A stretch of DNA of 9,747 bases from Acidobacteriota bacterium (GTDB taxonomy: Bacteria > Acidobacteriota > Holophagae > Thermotomaculales > Thermotomaculaceae): the NCBI GenBank assembly GCA_003650445.1, contig QMQE01000087.1, positions 1-9,747 of the forward strand, in the 5' to 3' direction. The first letter of the stretch is position 1, and each line of letters begins with the position of its first letter. Below the pieces are notes generated by a model, which did not search any database, was not told the DNA's origin, and saw only the letters and a list, made by a program, of their open reading frames with translations. Shown piece by piece: positions 4,657 through 9,747 of this stretch. A program made the position numbers and the translations under genes.

Positions 4657-5634
4657 GTGAAAAAACTGATACTGGCATTGCTGCTGATGCTTCTGTTTGT
4701 AATCAAATATCCCCTTGCCACACTGGAAAGTGCGGTAAAAATCAGTGACTATCCCGTACTGGAAATGGATTTCTACGGAAGCAACGCGCTTCTGCCTCAA
4801 AACGCGGCGCAGGTACACAAATTGATTGAACGGTTCTATCCCAACGCACTTCAAAAACCGGATGACATCAATTGTTCCCTCATCGCCGTTCACAACCCTG
4901 ACGGCTCTGTTTACGGCAGAAACTTCGACTGGTACCGCACCGTCCCCATTGTTTTCAATGTTCACCGTTTTGAAAAACGCTATGCCTCCATTTCGCTGGT
5001 GGACGGGTCCTATCTCTCTGTAACCGGAAGCCTCTCCCTTTTAGACCGTATCAACATGATGGGCGGCTACATTTCCCCCTTCGACGGAATGAACGAAAAA
5101 GGGCTGTTCATCTCCATCGCCATGGTCAGCCGGGTAAAGGTTCCGGCAGACCCGAAAAAAGAAACCCTGACTTGCGTACAGATGATAAGAAAGATTCTGG
5201 ACACCGCCGCAACAGTGGATGAGGCGCTGGCAATCTGCAAAAGCTACAATATTGATTTCTTCCCCGGCCCCCACCTTCATTTCCTCATCGGCGATGCCGA
5301 AGGGCACGGTGCGGTGGTGGAATTTACGGCAGATGGCGTCAAATCCTATCGCCGAAACAACACTGCATTTGCCACGAACTTTGTCATGGCACCGGTTTCG
5401 CCGGAGACTTTCGCCGGGAAATGCTGGCGCTTTGACAAAATCAATGCCGCCCTTTCCGGTGAACGGAAAATACCCTTCAAAGAAGCGGACATGATGAAAC
5501 TGCTGGAAAGCGTGAAACAAAACCTGAACAAAGGCAAAACCGAATGGTCTGCTGTTTATGAAAGCGACGGAAAACTGACCGTGTGTTTCGGGCAGGACTA
5601 TGCCCACCCCTACCATTTCAAACTGGAGCAATAG
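4657..5634 (+). CDS. Choloylglycine-hydrolase-like Ntn amidase (linear amide C-N hydrolase family), probably exported
   Basis: With the GTG start the protein has 325 residues. The N-terminus (Met-Lys-Lys, then a Leu-rich stretch to about residue 17) resembles a signal peptide or membrane anchor. The mature part carries the family's key groups: nucleophile Cys73 (INCSLIAVHNPDGS), Arg88-Asn89-Phe90-Asp91 (YGRNFDWY), Asn146 (GMNEKGLF), Asn241 (ATNFVMAP) and Arg258 (CWRFDKIN). Their order matches bile salt hydrolase, penicillin V acylase and related acyltransferases, which cut linear amide bonds using an N-terminal Cys. About 72 residues precede Cys73, so maturation by removal of signal plus propeptide is expected. 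Substrates could include N-acyl amino acids, N-acyl-homoserine lactones, penicillins or conjugated bile acids; sequence alone does not decide. purL starts 5 bp downstream. Confidence 0.85.
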   Translation: MKKLILALLLMLLFVIKYPLATLESAVKISDYPVLEMDFYGSNALLPQNAAQVHKLIERFYPNALQKPDDINCSLIAVHNPDGSVYGRNFDWYRTVPIVFNVHRFEKRYASISLVDGSYLSVTGSLSLLDRINMMGGYISPFDGMNEKGLFISIAMVSRVKVPADPKKETLTCVQMIRKILDTAATVDEALAICKSYNIDFFPGPHLHFLIGDAEGHGAVVEFTADGVKSYRRNNTAFATNFVMAPVSPETFAGKCWRFDKINAALSGERKIPFKEADMMKLLESVKQNLNKGKTEWSAVYESDGKLTVCFGQDYAHPYHFKLEQ

Positions 5635-5639
5635 AAACC

Positions 5640-7856
<2,217 letters not shown>

Positions 7857-7959
7857 TCCCCAACGCGCGGAACCGTTTAATACCGGACGGGAATTGAAAA
7901 CCAACTTCCTCCAAATGATCGAATTCAAATGTGCGAAAAAATCTTGACACCACCTGTCA

Positions 7960-7989
7960 GGGGAAAGGCAAAATTCTTCCGCCTTTTCC
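7960..7989 (+). terminator. Hairpin after purL, weak terminator candidate
   Basis: AAAGGC (7964-7969) pairs with GCCTTT (7981-7986). Flanking GG (7962-7963) pairs with CC (7988-7989) across a one-base bulge, around an 11-base loop. No U-tract follows (CCACATTTG), so it may not terminate. A smaller inverted repeat, TGACA-CCACC-TGTCA (7945-7959), lies just upstream. The rest of the 268-bp spacer to abiEi holds no gene I can support. Confidence 0.28.
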
Positions 7990-8067
7990 ACATTTGAGAC
8001 AACGGCATGTCTATGCTGTCAGCTAACGGTTATTTAGTATTGTCCCCGAAATTAGCATACTTTGCCA

Positions 8068-8095
8068 TTGCAATACCTCCACAATTATGTATACT
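8068..8095 (+). promoter_or_regulatory. Probable promoter of the abiE operon
   Basis: TATACT (8090-8095) is a 5/6 -10 box. TTGCAA (8068-8073) at a 16-base spacing is the best-placed -35 box. TTGCCA (8062-8067) fits only if TATGTA (8086-8091) is the -10 box, at 18 bases. Transcription would begin near 8102, giving a leader of about 23 bases. ATACTT occurs at 8057 and again at 8091, 34 bp apart, and could be an AbiEi contact, but the repeat is short. Confidence 0.45.
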
Positions 8096-8124
8096 TGTGA
8101 ATGAATTGCAACAGGGAGAATATG

Positions 8125-8721
8125 ATGAACAGAACAGAACAAATACTGAAAATAGCTGAAAAAAAAGGGATTATTCAAGCAAATGACATTGAAGTGCTTG
8201 GTATTGCAAGAAATTATCTTTACAAGCTGTGTAAAGAAGGTCTGCTCATTAAAGTGGCTCGCGGTATGTACATGCTTCCGGATGCACCAATAACGGAAAA
8301 CCGGAACCTTGTTGAAATTGCCAAAAGAATCCCAAATGCAGTGGTTTGTCTTATTTCAGCTCTCAGTTTTCATGAGATTACCACCCAGATACCACATGAA
8401 ATCTGGATTGCTGTTCCAAGGGATACCTGGCGTCCAAATATCGACTATCCTCCGCTGCACTATACGGTTCTCACAGATGCCGTGTATGATTTTGGAATTC
8501 AGGAAGTTGATATTAATGGAATAGTTATAAAAGTTTATAGTCCTGCAAAAACAGTTGCAGATTGTTTCAAATTCAGAAATACAGTAGGTCTGGATGTGGC
8601 TATTGAAAGCCTTAAAGAAGCATGGCGATCACATAAAGTTTCTATGGATGAGCTGGTTGAAGCGGCTAAAATCAATCGAGTATCTAAAATTATGCGTCCT
8701 TATCTGGAGGCAATTGTATGA
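8125..8721 (+). CDS. abiEi: AbiEi-family antitoxin / transcriptional regulator (type IV toxin-antitoxin)
   Basis: This 198-residue protein starts with a winged-helix-like domain (about 4-50: EQILKIAEKKGIIQANDIEVLGIARNYLYKLCKEGLLIKVARGMYML). It is followed by the AbiEi antitoxin domain, including VCLISALSFHEITTQIPHEIWIAVPR and VYSPAKTVADCFKFR. AbiEi proteins repress the abiE promoter and counteract the AbiEii nucleotidyltransferase without forming a stable complex. Three ATGs compete at 8101, 8122 and 8125. AGGGAG (8113-8118) is 6 bases before 8125 and only 3 before 8122, so 8125 is chosen. The stop overlaps the abiEii start in an ATGA. The gene is visibly AT-richer than purL upstream, suggesting acquisition. 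Confidence 0.88.
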   Translation: MNRTEQILKIAEKKGIIQANDIEVLGIARNYLYKLCKEGLLIKVARGMYMLPDAPITENRNLVEIAKRIPNAVVCLISALSFHEITTQIPHEIWIAVPRDTWRPNIDYPPLHYTVLTDAVYDFGIQEVDINGIVIKVYSPAKTVADCFKFRNTVGLDVAIESLKEAWRSHKVSMDELVEAAKINRVSKIMRPYLEAIV

Positions 8722-9644
8722 GTAGAAAGAAAAATCCGGCCCATTCCGTATTTCAACGCCTTCTAAATCATGCCAGAAAAAATCGTGAAGATTTCAATCT
8801 TTTGCTCATACGCTATGGAATGGAACGATTTCTGTACCGCCTGAGCATTTCAACTTACAATGAAAGTTTTATATTGAAAGGAGCCAGCCTGTTCTTAGTC
8901 TGGAAAGGACAGAATTATCGTGTTACAAAAGATGTTGATTTTCTTGCATTGGAAAGACCTGAACTGTCTCGCCTCCGGGAAATCTTCCATCAATTATGTA
9001 AGAACGATACGACCCAGGAAGATGGAATAAGTTTTTTGTCAGAAACTTTGAAAATCGAAGAGATCAGAGAAAATAAAGAATATGATGGTATTCGGGTAAT
9101 TTTATCAGGAATGCTGGGGCAAGCACGAATTCCGCTGCAAATAGATATCGGTTTTGGTGATGTCGTCACACCCGGCCCCGAATTGATTGAGTATCCGGTT
9201 CTTCTCAATTTTCCCCCACCAAAACTGAAAGCATATCCTCGATACACTCTTGTGGCCGAAAAATTGGAAGCAATGGTCTACTTAGGCCTTGCCAATAGTA
9301 GAATGAAAGATTTTTACGATATTTTGTTGGTCTCCAAGCTGTTTAGTTTTAACGCCAAAATACTGATGGAAGCAATCATTAATACATTTAATCGTCGCCA
9401 TACCAAGTTGCCTGAGGGAATACCATTTGCCTTAACGCCTTCATTTTTTGAAGACTCACAAAAACAAGTTCAATGGAAGGCATTTATCAGCAAAGCAAAA
9501 CCTGATTTTGAAATTAATGAATTTACCGCTGTGATTGAGGATGTTAAAAAGTTTATCATTCCTGTAATTGAAGGTATAACTGAGGAAAAACACCTTGATA
9601 CCTCATGGGAACCCGCCAAGGGTTGGATTAAATTAAGGAAATAA
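8718..9644 (+). CDS. abiEii: AbiEii-family nucleotidyltransferase toxin (type IV toxin-antitoxin, abortive infection)
   Basis: This 308-residue protein has the DNA polymerase beta-like nucleotidyltransferase motifs of AbiEii/AbiGii toxins. These are LKGASLFL (53-60), Asp72 and Asp74 in RVTKDVDFLAL, a further acidic site at Asp143 (LQIDIGFGD), Lys182 (VAEKLEAM) and the RMKDFYDI motif (195-202). Members of this family transfer nucleotides to cellular RNA acceptors such as tRNA, halting growth, and can abort phage infection. All motifs appear intact. ATG 8718 overlaps the abiEi TGA by four bases, and TGGAGG (8705-8710) sits 7 bases upstream, so synthesis is tightly coupled. Its specific RNA target and any anti-phage role here are unknown. 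Confidence 0.9.
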   Translation: MSRKKNPAHSVFQRLLNHARKNREDFNLLLIRYGMERFLYRLSISTYNESFILKGASLFLVWKGQNYRVTKDVDFLALERPELSRLREIFHQLCKNDTTQEDGISFLSETLKIEEIRENKEYDGIRVILSGMLGQARIPLQIDIGFGDVVTPGPELIEYPVLLNFPPPKLKAYPRYTLVAEKLEAMVYLGLANSRMKDFYDILLVSKLFSFNAKILMEAIINTFNRRHTKLPEGIPFALTPSFFEDSQKQVQWKAFISKAKPDFEINEFTAVIEDVKKFIIPVIEGITEEKHLDTSWEPAKGWIKLRK

Positions 9645-9670
9645 TCCCGTTTCTGAGGCAAATATCAAAA

Positions 9671-9747
9671 TGACAACCGAAAATTAACCATCTGTGACAA
9701 CCGAAAATTGACCACCCTGAGCCGTGAATACAACAAGGGATAATTCC
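9671..9747. mobile_element. Possible IS21-type insertion-sequence end, running off the right edge
   Basis: A 20-base unit occurs at 9671-9690 and again at 9695-9714 in the same orientation, 24 bp apart. The copies, TGACAACCGAAAATT(A/G)ACCA, differ at one base. Multiple closely spaced direct copies starting TG near the tip are characteristic of IS21-family ends. If so, the element begins at about 9671 and its transposase gene lies beyond the window. No transposase sequence is visible here, so the assignment rests on the repeats alone. Confidence 0.4.

Noticed and set aside
4483..4965. 160-codon minus-strand frame across the spacer and amidase start
   Set aside because: It runs through repeat copy C, a candidate promoter and the amidase 5' end, has no good ribosome site and no recognisable domain.
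5583..5639. 19-residue upstream extension of PurL from GTG 5583
   Set aside because: It would overlap the amidase 3' end and adds a Pro/Cys-rich segment not expected in PurL. ATG 5640 gives the usual N-terminus.
7944..7975. TTGACA at 7944 as a -35 box
   Set aside because: No acceptable -10 box occurs 15-19 bases downstream, and the sequence is half of a small inverted repeat.

Overview
This is bacterial DNA with compact, mostly plus-strand genes, Shine-Dalgarno sites and sigma70-like promoters. No rRNA, tRNA or lineage marker is present, so the organism cannot be named. A secreted-type amidase, leucine-rich-repeat (LRR) protein, two toxin-antitoxin (TA) modules and degenerate intergenic repeats fit a free-living or gut/sediment bacterium with a moderately GC-rich genome. 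That is inference only.

Layout. (1) 1-1050: the 3' part of an LRR protein gene running in from the left edge, with an internal 198-bp in-frame duplication, followed by a terminator-like hairpin. (2) 1137-1216: a heptamer-plus-hairpin intergenic element (copy A), then a 20-bp GC-rich palindrome. (3) 1266-3744: a two-gene unit with a 19-bp gap, made of an MIO-type (methylidene-imidazolone) histidine/aromatic amino acid ammonia-lyase and a glyoxylate-reductase-like D-2-hydroxyacid dehydrogenase. (4) 3762-4538: a minus-strand type II TA module (ParD-like antitoxin, RelE/ParE-family toxin) with its own strong promoter and a palindromic operator candidate. Two direct copies (B and C) of the intergenic element flank it. 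(5) 4657-7856: a choloylglycine-hydrolase-like Ntn amidase with a signal-like N-terminus, then purL 5 bp downstream. (6) 8125-9644: a visibly AT-richer abiEi-abiEii type IV TA / abortive-infection operon. (7) 9671-9747: two near-identical 20-bp repeats at the right edge, resembling one end of an IS21-type insertion sequence.

How it fits together. The ordinary metabolic genes (lyase, dehydrogenase, amidase, purL) all read rightward. They are interrupted by an antiparallel TA cassette and followed by an AT-rich defence operon next to a possible IS end. The lyase and dehydrogenase look co-transcribed but have no hutU, hutI or hutG beside them, so a complete histidine-utilisation pathway cannot be claimed. 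The amidase and purL look co-transcribed but have no obvious shared pathway. Each gene belongs to a known family. The least explained features are the degenerate heptamer/hairpin element in three intergenic spacers, its direct copies bracketing the TA module, and the substrate and pathway of the lyase-dehydrogenase pair.
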